A DNA stretch of 62,360 nt from Clostridia bacterium (GCA_910575055.1 CAJTDC010000018.1:1-62360), one strand, 5' to 3'; positions 28,601-37,640 are shown, counted from the stretch's first letter. The notes: generated by a model not told the origin, from the letters alone. A program made the numbers and translations.

Positions 28601-29115
28601 CCACCCCCATTAGAGGCTTTTAGCATAACAGGATAACCTACTTTTTCTGCAATTTCCATAACTTCTTTTTCTGATTTTACTGCATGATCAACACCTGGAA
28701 TAATAGGAACTTTACATTTGATAGCAATTTGTTTAGATGAAATTTTATCTCCCATAGCATACATTACTTCTTTATTTGGACCTATAAAAGCAATACCTGC
28801 TTTCTCACAAGCTTGTACAAATTCTGGATTTTCAGATAAAAAACCATAACCTGGATGAATAGCATCAGCTCCCTTTGCTTTTGCAATGCGAATAATTTCT
28901 TTCACATCTAAATAAGCATCAATAGGTCCTTTTTCTTTATTCAGCATATAAGCCTCATCTGTTTTCGTTCTAAACAGAGAATATTTATCTTCTTTTGAAA
29001 ATACACCTATTGTTTGAATACCTAATTCATTTAGTGCCCTATAAATACGAATTGCAATTTCACCTCTATTTGCTACAAGCACCTTTTTAAATTTATTAAT
29101 TTTTACTTCTTGCAC
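25651..29115 (-). CDS. pyc: Pyruvate carboxylase
   Basis: 1154 residues, the full length of single-chain pyruvate carboxylase. It makes oxaloacetate from pyruvate, bicarbonate and ATP. Domains in order: biotin carboxylase (1 to about 460; LVANRGEIAIRIYRAL, HPGYGFLSENPEF, the ATP loop SNGGGGRGMR, EMNPRIQVEHTVTEE), carboxyltransferase (about 530-1000; TDSTMRDAHQSLVATR, AWGGATFDVAYRFL, HTHDTTGNG) and the biotin carrier (EAMKMETS near 1115). GTG start behind AAAGGAGG. It is the anaplerotic enzyme and also supplies aspartate for the pyrimidine genes. Confidence 0.97.
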   Translation of the reverse strand: MQEVKINKFKKVLVANRGEIAIRIYRALNELGIQTIGVFSKEDKYSLFRTKTDEAYMLNKEKGPIDAYLDVKEIIRIAKAKGADAIHPGYGFLSENPEFVQACEKAGIAFIGPNKEVMYAMGDKISSKQIAIKCKVPIIPGVDHAVKSEKEVMEIAEKVGYPVMLKASNGGGGRGMRIVNNAEEMPKEFEEARNEAKKAFGDDKIFIEKYLRNPKHIEVQVLGDKYGNVVHLFDRDCSVQRRHQKVVEYAPASTVSIETREKIFSDAIKIAKYVGYKNAGTLEFLVDADENYYFIEMNPRIQVEHTVTEEITGIDIVQAQILIEEGYPLNSPEINIPSQESIYCNGHAIQMRVTTEDPSNNFLPDTGKISVYRSAAGNGIRLDGGTAYTGGEITPYYDSLLVKIIAYDRDFQKATKKAVRALKETRIRGIKTNIPFLINVLQSKTFIDGKCTTTFIEQTPELFNITLGQDRATKIAEFIGNQIVNEAHGHKPELDPIHIPTFGQSETVVGARDIFLKLGAKEYTQKLMNEKRLFVTDSTMRDAHQSLVATRFRTKDLVKAAPATNKAMANAFSVEAWGGATFDVAYRFLKESPWVRLETLRKYMPNTLIQMLLRASNAVGYANYPDNVVQKFIQVSAKTGIDVFRIFDSLNWIENMKMPIEEALKTGKIVEGTICYTGDILDPKEKKYTIDYYLKKAKELQNMGCHIFAIKDMAGLLKPYAAKELFTALKSELNIPLHLHTHDTTGNGVSTVLMAAEAGVNIVDLAIQSMSSLTSQPSMNAVVEALRGTERDTGLDIDELNELSRYYSGVRQVYKSFESEMNTPNTEIYKYEIPGGQYSNLLAQVKSMGSEDNFEEIKQLYKQANDLLGNIVKVTPSSKVVGDMAIFMSKNGLNKDNILVEGKDLSYPDSIVGYFSGNIGQPDGGFPKELQKIVLKGKEAISERPGKLLPEEDFDAIKDHLTKAHSMKQINDKNVISYALYPKVYDDYCDYQEYYNDVSQLESNIFFYGLSKGEETNINIGEGKDLLIKYVDASEANEEGMRSLTFEINGVMREVKIQDKNLEVNTNRILKADKNNPCHLGSTIPGTVGKIFVKEGEKVNKNMVLMTVEAMKMETSVLSKVDGIVDKIYIKEGDKVSQEELLISFVLNEEDEAK

Positions 29116-29197
29116 AAATAATCCTCCTTTATTTTATTGATTATAGTATAGTATTATAATATAAATTCATTCATTCGTAAACTATATTGTATAAAAT

Positions 29198-30580
29198 TTA
29201 TTTGTTACCTACACAATAAGTAATTACTTGTATTAAAGTTTTACATTCTATAACCTCAATATTTTGTAATGTTATTTTTCTAATTGAATTTTTAGGTACA
29301 AAAACTTTTAAAAATCCCATTCTATCCAATTCTTTTATACGAGCTTCCATAGAAGGTACTTTTTTTAATTCTCCTGTTAATCCTACATCAGCAATAAAAG
29401 CATAATTCCAAGGAATAGGTTTATTATATACAGATGAAGCAATACACATAATTACAGCTAAATTTACAGCCTGCTCTTTTAATTTGATACCTCCAGTTGT
29501 TTTTATAACAACATTTTTATCATATAAAGAAACTTTTCCTCTTTGTTCCAATATAGAGATTAATGTATTCATCTGATCTTTTTTCATTGCTTCACAGATG
29601 CGTGAAGGATATGGTGTGAAACAATTTGAAACAAGACTTTCTATTTCTGAAATTACAGGTCGAGAGCCTTCTTTTATTACAGTAAGTGTACTTCCAGAAA
29701 CCATTTCGTTTTTCTCCCTTTTTGTAACAAAATATTCAGAAGGATTGTCAATTGAAATCAATCCCTTTTCTGTCATAGTAAAAAATCCCATTTCTCCTGT
29801 ACTTCCAAATCTATTTTTTGTAGCAATAATACTTCTTAATTCTTCTTCATGACTTCCTTCCATAAGCAAAACTGTATCTACTAAATGTTCTAATGAACGT
29901 AATCCTGCCATTTCATCATTTTTATTCATTTGACCTATTAATAGAATGGCTCTTTGCCTTTCTTTATTTTTTGCACATTGCACCAATGCATTTGCACATT
30001 CCATTGTTTGTGTAGGATTACCTGCTCTTGCTGGTAAAAATTCATCTAATGCAAATGTTTGTATGCTATCTACAATAACTAAGTCAGCATCTACTTCTAC
30101 AATAGCATCTAATACACTATTCAAACTAGTATCTGCAATAATCCAGATATTTTCATGTATTTGTTCCAATATACGATCAGCTCTATTTCTAATTTGGCTA
30201 TCACTTTCCTCTCCTGTAGCATAAAGCACTTTTTTCCCTTGCTTTGCAACTTCTCCTGAAATCGCTAATGTTAATGTAGATTTTCCACCACCAGGAGGTG
30301 ATGTTAATATTGTTATCGAATCTTTTACAATACCACCGCCTATAACCCTATCAAATTCATGTATTCCTGTTAAAATCCTTTGATTTTTTCCTACTTCTAC
30401 ATTTGTTAATTTTAACGCCTTAGAAGACGATTTTTTGGTTTGATTTAATATAATTTTTTTATTATCAGAACTACTCATTTCATTCAAACTATTCCAAGCA
30501 CCACACTCTGCACAACGTCCCATCCATTTTAATGTTTCATAACCACATTCTGTACATTTGTAAATCGTTTTTACCTTCAA
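29198..30580 (-). CDS. radA: DNA repair protein RadA/Sms
   Basis: 460 residues, family-typical length. An N-terminal C4 zinc finger (CTECGYETLKWMGRCAECG) precedes a RecA-like core (Walker A SPPGGGKST, DLVIVDSIQTF as Walker B). The RadA-specific KNRFG motif follows, and a C-terminal Lon-like domain (PSRICEAM through IADVGLTGEL). It drives branch migration in recombinational repair. TTG start behind AGGGG. In many Firmicutes radA follows clpC; here one small gene lies between. Confidence 0.96.
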   Translation of the reverse strand: MKVKTIYKCTECGYETLKWMGRCAECGAWNSLNEMSSSDNKKIILNQTKKSSSKALKLTNVEVGKNQRILTGIHEFDRVIGGGIVKDSITILTSPPGGGKSTLTLAISGEVAKQGKKVLYATGEESDSQIRNRADRILEQIHENIWIIADTSLNSVLDAIVEVDADLVIVDSIQTFALDEFLPARAGNPTQTMECANALVQCAKNKERQRAILLIGQMNKNDEMAGLRSLEHLVDTVLLMEGSHEEELRSIIATKNRFGSTGEMGFFTMTEKGLISIDNPSEYFVTKREKNEMVSGSTLTVIKEGSRPVISEIESLVSNCFTPYPSRICEAMKKDQMNTLISILEQRGKVSLYDKNVVIKTTGGIKLKEQAVNLAVIMCIASSVYNKPIPWNYAFIADVGLTGELKKVPSMEARIKELDRMGFLKVFVPKNSIRKITLQNIEVIECKTLIQVITYCVGNK

Positions 30581-30610
30581 AATTAATATCCCCTATCCTT
30601 TATTATTAAT

Positions 30611-30638
30611 AAAAAATGGACTGTTCTTTACAGTCCAT
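30611..30638 (-). terminator. Terminator after the 138-residue protein gene
   Basis: A 9-bp perfect stem ATGGACTGT / ACAGTCCAT (30616-30624, 30630-30638), followed on the minus strand by TTTTTTATTAAT. It partly separates this gene from radA. Confidence 0.8.
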
Positions 30639-30654
30639 AGTCCTTTTATTAGCA

Positions 30655-31071
30655 TCAATTTATTTTTTTTATTTCTACTGTTTTTGTTATATTTTGTTGC
30701 ATTTCAATACTAAAATTTACTTTTCCTGCCATATTTGTTTTCATTTTGCCCACATTGACACTGTCTATTAAAATTTTGTATTCCATTTCAGGTTCTAACT
30801 CTAATGTCAATTGCAAATCTTCTGTCCCTTCTACAACAAAGTTTACTCCCTTATCAGTCATATTGAAATTATGTATTGTTGCACCTGGAACTGTTTCTAA
30901 TATCATCTTTCCATCTTTTTCCAATTTTGTAATCTCTTTAAATGTCTTTACTTTATACAAATTTCCATTTACTTCAAAATCCAATATTTTCTTTTTAACA
31001 TCTAATAAATAATTTCCAAAACTAATTGTCCCATTATCTTCTTGTCTGATTAATTCTTCTATTACACTCAT
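30655..31071 (-). CDS. Conserved clostridial protein of unknown function
   Basis: 138 residues, soluble and acidic, no signal peptide or membrane segment. The first half (MSVIEELIRQEDNGTISFGNY, KVKTFKEITKLEKDGKMI) and second half (VPGATIHNF, GVNFVVEGTEDLQLTLELEP, VGKMKTNMAGKVNFSIEM) look like a beta-rich single domain. I recognise it as a family widespread in Lachnospiraceae that automatic pipelines sometimes label endosialidase; I see no sialidase motif that supports the label. Between clpC and radA, with its own upstream region and terminator. Confidence 0.7.
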   Translation of the reverse strand: MSVIEELIRQEDNGTISFGNYLLDVKKKILDFEVNGNLYKVKTFKEITKLEKDGKMILETVPGATIHNFNMTDKGVNFVVEGTEDLQLTLELEPEMEYKILIDSVNVGKMKTNMAGKVNFSIEMQQNITKTVEIKKIN

Positions 31072-31223
31072 CTTCTTTGCCTCCTGATTGTAAATACAGA
31101 TGCCTATTAACTTTCTATTATGAACTGTTCCATAAAGCTAATACTTTTCTTACCTTATTAACTCTACAACATATTACCTTTATAAATAGTAATTAGAACA
31201 GTTTATACTACATTCAAAAATAT

Positions 31224-31250
31224 TATACCATAAAAAAGATACTTGGTATA
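31224..31250 (-). promoter_or_regulatory. -10 region and inverted repeat upstream of the 138-residue gene
   Basis: TATACCA (31224-31230) and TGGTATA (31244-31250) form an inverted repeat with a 13-nt spacer. On the minus strand the lower arm is part of GGTATAAT, a good -10. The -35 is poor, so an activator is possible. Weak evidence. Confidence 0.35.
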
Positions 31251-31308
31251 CTAAAAATTCAAAATTATAATTAAAAACATTATTATTTTGAATATTTAAA
31301 CAATTATC

Positions 31309-31341
31309 AAGAAGTTCTCTATTTTATGAGAACTTCTTTTT
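31309..31341 (+). terminator. Terminator-like hairpin downstream of clpC
   Basis: AAGAAGTTCTC / GAGAACTTCTT, a perfect 11-bp stem (31309-31319, 31328-31338). The T-run is on the plus-strand side, whereas clpC is transcribed on the minus strand, where the stem leads into GATAATTG. It may still stop clpC transcripts weakly, or terminate a plus-strand transcript from 31072-31308, where I see no gene. Confidence 0.5.
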
Positions 31342-31349
31342 AAAAAAGG

Positions 31350-33803
31350 TTAATCATTTTTTACTACTTTTTGTAATATAAAATTTTCATTTTCTACATC
31401 TATTTGTACTACATCACCTTTTTGAAATTTTCCCTCTAAATATTGCTCAGCAAAAAAGTTTTCAATTTTTGATTGTATTGCCCTACGCAATGGTCTTGCC
31501 CCATAAGCTTGGTCATATCCTTCTGTAGCAATTAAAGAAATTGCTTCTTCTGTAAAAGATAAATCAATTTGCATATTTTCTTTTGCCCTTTCAATAACAG
31601 TTTTACTCATAAGTGATACAATTTGTTTCATATTTTCTTGATTTAATGTATGAAATACAATAATATCATCAATACGATTTAAAAACTCAGGTTTAAAAAT
31701 TTGTTTTACCTCGTCCATAACACTTTTTTTCATTGTTGCATAATTTTGTTCTTCATTATCTACAGTTATAAATCCAAGTTTTTTAGGAGCAGCAATATTT
31801 TTTGCACCTGCATTAGATGTCATAATAATTACAGTATTTTTAAAATCTATCTTCCTTCCATGACCATCTGTAATATGACCATCATCTAACACTTGCAATA
31901 ATACATTAAATACATCAGAAGACGCTTTTTCTATTTCATCAAATAATACAACCGAATAAGGATTTCTACGAACTTTTTCACTTAATTGTCCTCCTTCTTC
32001 ATATCCAACATAGCCTGGAGGAGAGCCTATCATTCTAGAAACACTATGTTTTTCCATATATTCTGACATATCTATACGTATCATAGCTGTTTCATCACCA
32101 AACAAAACTTCTGCTAATGCTTTCGACAATTCAGTTTTTCCTACTCCAGTAGGTCCTAAAAATAAAAAAGAACCAATAGGACGATTAGGGTCTTTTAATC
32201 CTACACGACCACGACGTACTGCTTTTGCAATTGCTGAAACAGCTTCCTCTTGTCCAATTACTCTTTTATGCAATTCTTTTTCCATACAAAGTAATCTTTG
32301 ACTTTCTTCTTCCTGCAAGCTCTTTACAGGAATACCTGTCCATTTTGCAATGACATCTGCAATATCTTCTTTTGTTACTGTTTGTCCACTTTGTTTATTC
32401 TTTTGTTCCCATACCCTTTTTGCTTTCTCTAATTGTTTTTTCATTTCAATTTGCTGCTTTTTCATTTCACCAGCTTTTTCAAATTCTTCTGTTTTAATTG
32501 CTTCTTCCTTTTCTTTTTCTAATTCTTCAAGTTTTTCTTCTAATTCTTTGATATCTAAAGGCATCGTTACTGTTTTTAATCGTAAACTTGAGGCAGCTTC
32601 GTCAATTAAGTCGATTGCTTTATCTGGTAAAAATCTATCTGGTAAATAACGAATAGACATTTTTACAGCTGCTTCAATTGCTTCATCTGTTATAGTAACA
32701 TCATGATGAACTTCATAACGGTCTTTTAACCCCTTTAACATACTAATTGCTTTTTCTTCTTCTGGTTCTTCTACTTTAACAGGCTGAAATCTTCTTTCAA
32801 AAGCTGCATCTTTTTCAATATATTTTCTATATTCTTCCAATGTTGTAGCACCAATTAACTGTATTTCTCCTCTTGCTAATAAAGGTTTTAATATATTAGA
32901 AGCATCAATAGCTCCTTCTGCTGCACCTGCACCAATAATTGTATGAATTTCATCAATGAATAATACAATATTTCCATCACTTTGCACTTCTTTTAATGAC
33001 TTCTTCATACGTTCTTCAAATTCACCACGATATTTAGAGCCTGCTACCATAGAAGATAAATCAAGACTAATAATTTTTTTATCTTTTAATGTAGCAGGAA
33101 TATTACCCTCTGAAATCTTTTGAGCTAAGCCTTCTACAATAGCAGTTTTACCAACGCCAGGGTCACCTACAAGGCAAGGACTATTTTTTGTTCTTCTACT
33201 TAATATTTGTATAATCCTTTCAATTTCTCTTTCTCTTCCAATAATAGGGTCAAATTTATTACTTTTTGCTAATTCTGTAAAATTTCTTCCATATTTATCT
33301 AAATGTTCTGTAGTTGACTTTTCAGATGACAGCTCAGTATGATGTCCCATACCAGGTATCATTTGACTTTCACTTTCTCCTAACATCATCATAATATCTT
33401 CATACAATTTTTGTGCATTTACTCCCATTATTACTAATATTTTTACAGCAATACTATCTGTTTCTTTCATAAGAGATAAAAGTAAATGTTCTGTTCCTAC
33501 ATATCCTGTTCCCATATGTTGCGCTTCTTGATTACTAAATTCTAATACTCTTTTTGCACCTGGGGTAAAATCTTGGGGGATATAAGATATAGTACTATGA
33601 CTCATTAATGTAGCAATTTTTTCAAATATACCATCTGATGTAACACCTTGTTCTTCTAATGCTTTACATGCTACACTATCTCTAACTAAAGTTAATCCTA
33701 ATAATATATGCTCTGTTCCAATAAAACGATTTCCTAATTTTAAAGCAGATTCCTGTGCCAATTGTAAAACTGCTTGTGCCTTTTTTGTATATTTTCTTTG
33801 CAT
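31350..33803 (-). CDS. clpC: AAA+ unfoldase ClpC
   Basis: 817 residues. The N-terminal double Clp repeat (1 to about 145; [37 protein letters not shown]) is followed by AAA-1 (Walker [10 protein letters not shown], Walker [11 protein letters not shown]). A UVR-like coiled insert (about 410-460; [20 protein letters not shown]) precedes AAA-2 ([22 protein letters not shown], arginine finger in LLARGE/RNPYS region). It unfolds substrates for ClpP. The usual ctsR-mcsA-mcsB genes are absent here, so clpC is monocistronic. GGAGGG ribosome site ahead of ATG. Confidence 0.97.
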   Translation of the reverse strand: MQRKYTKKAQAVLQLAQESALKLGNRFIGTEHILLGLTLVRDSVACKALEEQGVTSDGIFEKIATLMSHSTISYIPQDFTPGAKRVLEFSNQEAQHMGTGYVGTEHLLLSLMKETDSIAVKILVIMGVNAQKLYEDIMMMLGESESQMIPGMGHHTELSSEKSTTEHLDKYGRNFTELAKSNKFDPIIGREREIERIIQILSRRTKNSPCLVGDPGVGKTAIVEGLAQKISEGNIPATLKDKKIISLDLSSMVAGSKYRGEFEERMKKSLKEVQSDGNIVLFIDEIHTIIGAGAAEGAIDASNILKPLLARGEIQLIGATTLEEYRKYIEKDAAFERRFQPVKVEEPEEEKAISMLKGLKDRYEVHHDVTITDEAIEAAVKMSIRYLPDRFLPDKAIDLIDEAASSLRLKTVTMPLDIKELEEKLEELEKEKEEAIKTEEFEKAGEMKKQQIEMKKQLEKAKRVWEQKNKQSGQTVTKEDIADVIAKWTGIPVKSLQEEESQRLLCMEKELHKRVIGQEEAVSAIAKAVRRGRVGLKDPNRPIGSFLFLGPTGVGKTELSKALAEVLFGDETAMIRIDMSEYMEKHSVSRMIGSPPGYVGYEEGGQLSEKVRRNPYSVVLFDEIEKASSDVFNVLLQVLDDGHITDGHGRKIDFKNTVIIMTSNAGAKNIAAPKKLGFITVDNEEQNYATMKKSVMDEVKQIFKPEFLNRIDDIIVFHTLNQENMKQIVSLMSKTVIERAKENMQIDLSFTEEAISLIATEGYDQAYGARPLRRAIQSKIENFFAEQYLEGKFQKGDVVQIDVENENFILQKVVKND

Positions 33804-33844
33804 ATGTAACCCTCCTTTTGGGTTAGTTTTAATTTTTAATATTG

Positions 33845-33907
33845 TTAGCCAATAGCTTTTATGATTGCTAATTCTTTTTCAAAAGAAAAGAACAATATTG
33901 TTCTTTT
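33845..33907 (-). promoter_or_regulatory. Inverted repeat and 22-bp palindrome upstream of clpC
   Basis: TTAGCCAAT (33845-33853) and ATTGCTAA (33864-33871) form an imperfect inverted repeat that vaguely recalls a CIRCE element but departs from it. Further upstream, 33886-33907 is a perfect palindrome centred on CAATATTG with AAAAGAA/TTCTTTT arms; on the minus strand it is followed by CTTTTG and may terminate the preceding operon. No clear CtsR heptad repeats are seen. Confidence 0.35.
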
Positions 33908-33963
33908 CCTACAAATATTATAATACAAAGTTTCAAAAATACAACAACAGAATAATTACAAAT

Positions 33964-34650
33964 TCATTCAAAAATTGTAAATCTTGAAAAGGGGTCATTT
34001 TTAGGAAAACATTGTAGTAATACACTTTTATTTGTTATAGGATGTTTAAATGTTAACTGATAAGCCCATAACGCTAGTATATTATTTTTTCCCCATTTTT
34101 GTAATAAATTATACTTTTGGTCTCCCCAAATTGGAATGCCAGCATGAGAAAGTTGCACTCTAATTTGATGATGACGTCCTGTTAATAGTTTTATTTTTAA
34201 TAAAGAATAATATTTTTCTTCTTCGTTTAGTATTTGTATTTTTTTATAAGTTAATACAGATTTTTTAGAATTTTTGACTTTCTGATCTACAACAAAAGAT
34301 AAATTTAATTTTCCATTCTTTAATAAATAATCTTCTAACGTATCTGTTTGCTTTGCCTTTCCACAAACAACAGCTAAGTATTCTTTTTTTATTTTATTTT
34401 CTTGTAACATTTTAGCCAGTTTATAATCTATATCTTTATTTTTTGAAAAAAGTAATATTCCTCCTACAGGTCTGTCTAATCGATGAATTAATCCAATATA
34501 TGGATTTTGATACTTTTTTTCTTTCAAATAATAAGTTAAAATAGTTACCATATCCATATCACCAGTTTTATCAGGTTGTGTAGGAATGCCGTCTGGTTTC
34601 ACTGCACAAATTAAAAATTCATCTTCATATAATATAACAGGCTGTATCAT
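33964..34650 (-). CDS. RluA-family RNA pseudouridine synthase
   Basis: 228 residues. The catalytic motif HRLDRPVGGILLFSKN contains the active-site aspartate; KPDGIPTQPDKTG precedes it and LLTGRHHQIRVQLSHAGIPIWGD follows. No N-terminal S4 domain, so it is a short RluA-type enzyme. The target uridine cannot be told from sequence. The ATG overlaps the GH13 stop by 4 bp, indicating coupling with the gene upstream. Confidence 0.92.
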   Translation of the reverse strand: MIQPVILYEDEFLICAVKPDGIPTQPDKTGDMDMVTILTYYLKEKKYQNPYIGLIHRLDRPVGGILLFSKNKDIDYKLAKMLQENKIKKEYLAVVCGKAKQTDTLEDYLLKNGKLNLSFVVDQKVKNSKKSVLTYKKIQILNEEEKYYSLLKIKLLTGRHHQIRVQLSHAGIPIWGDQKYNLLQKWGKNNILALWAYQLTFKHPITNKSVLLQCFPKNDPFSRFTIFE

Positions 34651-36749
34651 AAAGTTTTTCCTCTTTTTACTTCTTTTAATATAACACTACTATAAGGTTT
34701 TAAAGACAAAGCTAACTTACCTCTTTTTATTTTGTAAGAAATAACATTAACAGAAAATCCAATTTCAGTTGATGTTAATATTACCTGCATTTCACCATGT
34801 GAAGAAATACCCATCTGCCAAACAGGTATTTGTATTTGTTTTTCTTCTTCAGTATTATTTAATGCTACAACTATTTTATTCTTTTTATCAAATCGTCCAT
34901 AGCTCAATAGACCATATCCCAGATATAAAAACATAAGAGAACCTGTTTTTAATGCACTATATTGTTTGTGTATTTTTATAACTGCTTTATGAAATTCTAA
35001 TAAATCAATATCTTCTTTTCCCCAAGGATATGTTCTTCTATTATCTGGATCTGTCCAACCTGCAACTCCCACTTCATCACCATAATAAATTGTAGGTGCT
35101 CCAGGCCATGTCATTTGAATTACAACAGCTTCTTTCATAATTCCTTTATTAATTCCTCTATTAGCAGCTTCATATCCTAAAGTATGAAGCCTTCCAACAG
35201 TTTTATTTGTTCTGGTCAAAAATCTAGAATGGTCGTGATTAGAAAGTTCATTCATAGATATTTGTATAGACTGCTTGGAAAGTCTTGCCATTTGATACAA
35301 CATTGTATCTCTAAAAACTATACTATTATTTAGCAAATCTTTTTTAAAATCTTCACTATGTTTTTCCATTCCTGTTAAAAACCACGAAACAGGCTCCATA
35401 AATGCGTCATAATTCATAATAGTATCCCATTGGTCACCTTGTAACCATGAAGAAGCATCTCCATAATGTTCTGCTAGTATAATCGCATTAGGATTTGCCT
35501 TTTTTACTGCATCTCTAAATTTTTTCCAAAAATAATGATTAAAATTAGGATTAATTCCTAAATCTGCTGCTACATCTAATCTCCAGCCATCAGCATTAAA
35601 AGGTGGTGATACCCACTTTTGAGCAATACTCATAATATATTGAAATAATTCTGGTGATTCAAAATTAAGTTTAGGGTGATTTGGGTGTCCCCACCAACCA
35701 TCATATGTTCCATTTTCTTTCCAATAAAAATAGTTATGATAAATACTATTATTTTCTATAAAAGCACCAGCAGGATATTTTCCAGTAGACTCATAAAAAT
35801 TTTCTCTATCCATCCATTTATGAAAAGCACCACAATGATTAAACACGCCATCAAGTATTATCTTAATATTTCTTTTATGTGCTTCTTCTACAACTTTACA
35901 AAAAAGTGTATTACTTGCTTCTAAATTTTCTAATGCTGTTGTCCTTTGAATATACATAGTAGCATGATTATTATTAAATTTTTCAAATACTAACGGAGAA
36001 CCTCCATCTTCTACAACAACACCAATATGTGGGTCAATATAATCATAATCTTGCGTATCATATTTATGGTTACTTGGAGAAACAAAAAGAGGGTTAAAAT
36101 AAATGACATCTATACCTAATTGCTGTAAATAATCTAATTTATCTAAAACACCTTGTAAATCTCCACCATAAAAACGCCTAAAATCTTCTATTGCTGGCAT
36201 TTCATCCCATTCTGCTGCTTCGACAGGTTTTCCTAAATAAATATATTCATTTGTTTTTACATCATTTGTTGTATCTCCATTACAAAAACGGTCTACATAT
36301 ATCTGATACATAACAGCACCTTTTGCCCAATCAGGTATTTTGAAGTTTCTAATTACAGTGAACCAAGTTCCTTCTTCTAAATTCTGATGTAAACCACTTT
36401 TTGTATAATAATAAGAACTATTCCCCTGTACTAATTCAAAATAATAAGATTTTGTTTCACTTGTTGGTGGTAAAAAACCTTCATAAAAATCAAAAAAACT
36501 TTCTTGTTTGCATATTTTCATAGGTATTTTTTCCCCATCACAACACAAAAAAACAGCATCCATATTCCCTCTCCCTGTTCGTATTAATACCTGAACAGTA
36601 TCAGTACTAGTTGGTTCTGATGGTATTCTAAAATTTTCTGTTTCATCACTAAAAATAGATTCAATACTCAAAATGTCTTTACTCAATTCTGCATTACAAA
36701 GTATTTTTCCAGCAATACTTAGCTCTTTATAAGGTACTGAAAGATTCAT
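34647..36749 (-). CDS. GH13 alpha-glucan hydrolase (neopullulanase/cyclomaltodextrinase-like)
   Basis: About 700 residues. An N-terminal beta-sandwich (CBM34-like, 1 to about 130) precedes a GH13 barrel: DVIYFNPLFVSPSNHKYDT, DGVFNHCG, nucleophile in DGWRLDVAAD, acid/base Glu in ILAEHYGD, and SNHDHSRF with the third acid. A C-terminal beta domain follows. No signal peptide, so intracellular breakdown of imported maltodextrins is likely. Start moved to ATG 36749 (AGGAG at 7 nt), nine codons inside the longest frame. It has a consensus promoter of its own. Confidence 0.92.
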   Translation of the reverse strand: MNLSVPYKELSIAGKILCNAELSKDILSIESIFSDETENFRIPSEPTSTDTVQVLIRTGRGNMDAVFLCCDGEKIPMKICKQESFFDFYEGFLPPTSETKSYYFELVQGNSSYYYTKSGLHQNLEEGTWFTVIRNFKIPDWAKGAVMYQIYVDRFCNGDTTNDVKTNEYIYLGKPVEAAEWDEMPAIEDFRRFYGGDLQGVLDKLDYLQQLGIDVIYFNPLFVSPSNHKYDTQDYDYIDPHIGVVVEDGGSPLVFEKFNNNHATMYIQRTTALENLEASNTLFCKVVEEAHKRNIKIILDGVFNHCGAFHKWMDRENFYESTGKYPAGAFIENNSIYHNYFYWKENGTYDGWWGHPNHPKLNFESPELFQYIMSIAQKWVSPPFNADGWRLDVAADLGINPNFNHYFWKKFRDAVKKANPNAIILAEHYGDASSWLQGDQWDTIMNYDAFMEPVSWFLTGMEKHSEDFKKDLLNNSIVFRDTMLYQMARLSKQSIQISMNELSNHDHSRFLTRTNKTVGRLHTLGYEAANRGINKGIMKEAVVIQMTWPGAPTIYYGDEVGVAGWTDPDNRRTYPWGKEDIDLLEFHKAVIKIHKQYSALKTGSLMFLYLGYGLLSYGRFDKKNKIVVALNNTEEEKQIQIPVWQMGISSHGEMQVILTSTEIGFSVNVISYKIKRGKLALSLKPYSSVILKEVKRGKTL

Positions 36750-36808
36750 TCTAATTCTCCTATCCCAAATATACAATTATTTATTCCTTTTTTATTTCAC
36801 ATAAATTC

Positions 36809-36837
36809 ATTATAAATGCCAATAGAAATGATGTCAA
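36809..36837 (-). promoter_or_regulatory. Promoter of the GH13 gene
   Basis: On the minus strand, TTGACA (36832-36837), 17 nt and TATAAT (36809-36814), both perfect. It starts after the terminator of the small RNA, showing the two are separate units. No CcpA cre site was recognised. Confidence 0.8.
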
Positions 36838-36854
36838 ATTTATTTTAACATATG

Positions 36855-36960
36855 AAAAAAGACTACCTGCCGATGATAGTCTTTTTCCACAAAGAGAAGG
36901 TATTTCTTATTGGGATTGCAGCTTACAAGCTGCCTTGTGAAAATATTGGGGAGTTTTCAC
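36855..36960 (-). ncRNA. Predicted small RNA, about 105 nt, with C-rich single-stranded segments
   Basis: A stand-alone unit on the minus strand: promoter at 36967-36995, and a terminator AAAAAGACTA / TAGTCTTTTT (stem 36856-36865 with 36877-36886) running into TTTTTTC. Read 5' to 3', the RNA has hairpin 1 (GTGAAAA...TTTTCAC, loop CTCCCCAATA), hairpin 2 (GCAGCTT-GT-AAGCTGC), then unpaired AATCCCAATAAG and ATACCTTCTC, then the terminator. Three C-rich unpaired stretches complement Shine-Dalgarno sequences, as in RoxS/RsaE-type regulators, though I cannot assign it to a known family. No open reading frame of note on this strand. It does not match SRP RNA, 6S or a riboswitch I know. Confidence 0.65.
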
Positions 36961-36966
36961 ATTTTT

Positions 36967-36995
36967 ATTATAACATCACTTATATCATCTGTCTA
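36967..36995 (-). promoter_or_regulatory. Promoter of the predicted small RNA
   Basis: Minus strand: TAGACA (36990-36995), 17 nt, TATAAT (36967-36972). The -35 is 5/6, the -10 perfect, placing the 5' end near 36960, right at the base of the first hairpin. Confidence 0.75.
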
Positions 36996-37070
36996 CTAAA
37001 TTTTCAAAAATATAATGAATTTTTTTTGATACAATTATTATTTTTTGTTTAAAATAACCCAACTTTTTTC

Positions 37071-37640
37071 TTAACTGGTATAATCTGACAAAATTTTTGA
37101 TAGATTTTCATCACCTATAACAGAAATCCCTTCTAATAATCTTTCCTGTTCTTCTAACGGTAATGCAGAAATTGGTGTATTTGTAATTTCATGTAATATA
37201 ATTCCATGTTGTGCTTCTTTATAATATACAGCAACATATCCATTCTTTTCCCCTATAATATATTGTTCATTACTCTTTGCTTCTAATATCTTTCTCATTA
37301 CTACTTCTTTAGAAGAAAAAGATACAATTTTCCAATCTGTATATACCTTTTTCATATCTTCTAATGTCATATCTAATAAAAAATAAGGAGGAACATCTTC
37401 CAATGTTTGTGTAACACCATCCTCCGTATAATAGTATTCATATACCATTTTAGTAGAAGGTGTAATTCTTGCTGTCTCAGTTATAACAGTTATATTATCT
37501 TCCTCTGGCATATTATTTTCTATTTTAATAGAAGATAATGTTTGTATTTTTTTTTCATATACTCTAGTAGTAATCATACAACTAACCACTCCAACAATAC
37601 AACAAATTATAAATATCCACATTATTTCTTTCTTTTTCAT
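37071..37640 (-). CDS. Membrane-anchored BofC C-terminal-domain protein
   Basis: 189 residues. A single N-terminal membrane helix (about 8-28; IMWIFIICCIVGVVSCMI) with a short cytoplasmic Lys-rich start, a linker, and a BofC_C-like domain (about 60-189: YEYYYTEDGVTQTLEDVPPY, LTLEDMKKVYTDWKIVSF, EKNGYVAVYYK and LPLEEQERLLEGI). In Bacillus, BofC is an intermembrane regulator of the SpoIVB protease during sporulation. Lachnospiraceae carry such shorter membrane-anchored relatives whose role is unknown. It sits downstream of the fab/acc operon but behind a terminator, so it has its own promoter. Confidence 0.8.
   Translation of the reverse strand: MKKKEIMWIFIICCIVGVVSCMITTRVYEKKIQTLSSIKIENNMPEEDNITVITETARITPSTKMVYEYYYTEDGVTQTLEDVPPYFLLDMTLEDMKKVYTDWKIVSFSSKEVVMRKILEAKSNEQYIIGEKNGYVAVYYKEAQHGIILHEITNTPISALPLEEQERLLEGISVIGDENLSKILSDYTS

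Noticed and set aside
33845-33871. A CIRCE element upstream of clpC
   Set aside because: The arms TTAGCCAAT and ATTGCTAA differ from TTAGCACTC-N9-GAGTGCTAA and the spacer is wrong; kept only as a weak inverted repeat.
36852-37052. A 66-codon plus-strand frame over the small RNA
   Set aside because: No ribosome site, and it runs across the RNA hairpins and the minus-strand promoter; the minus-strand RNA explains the structure better.
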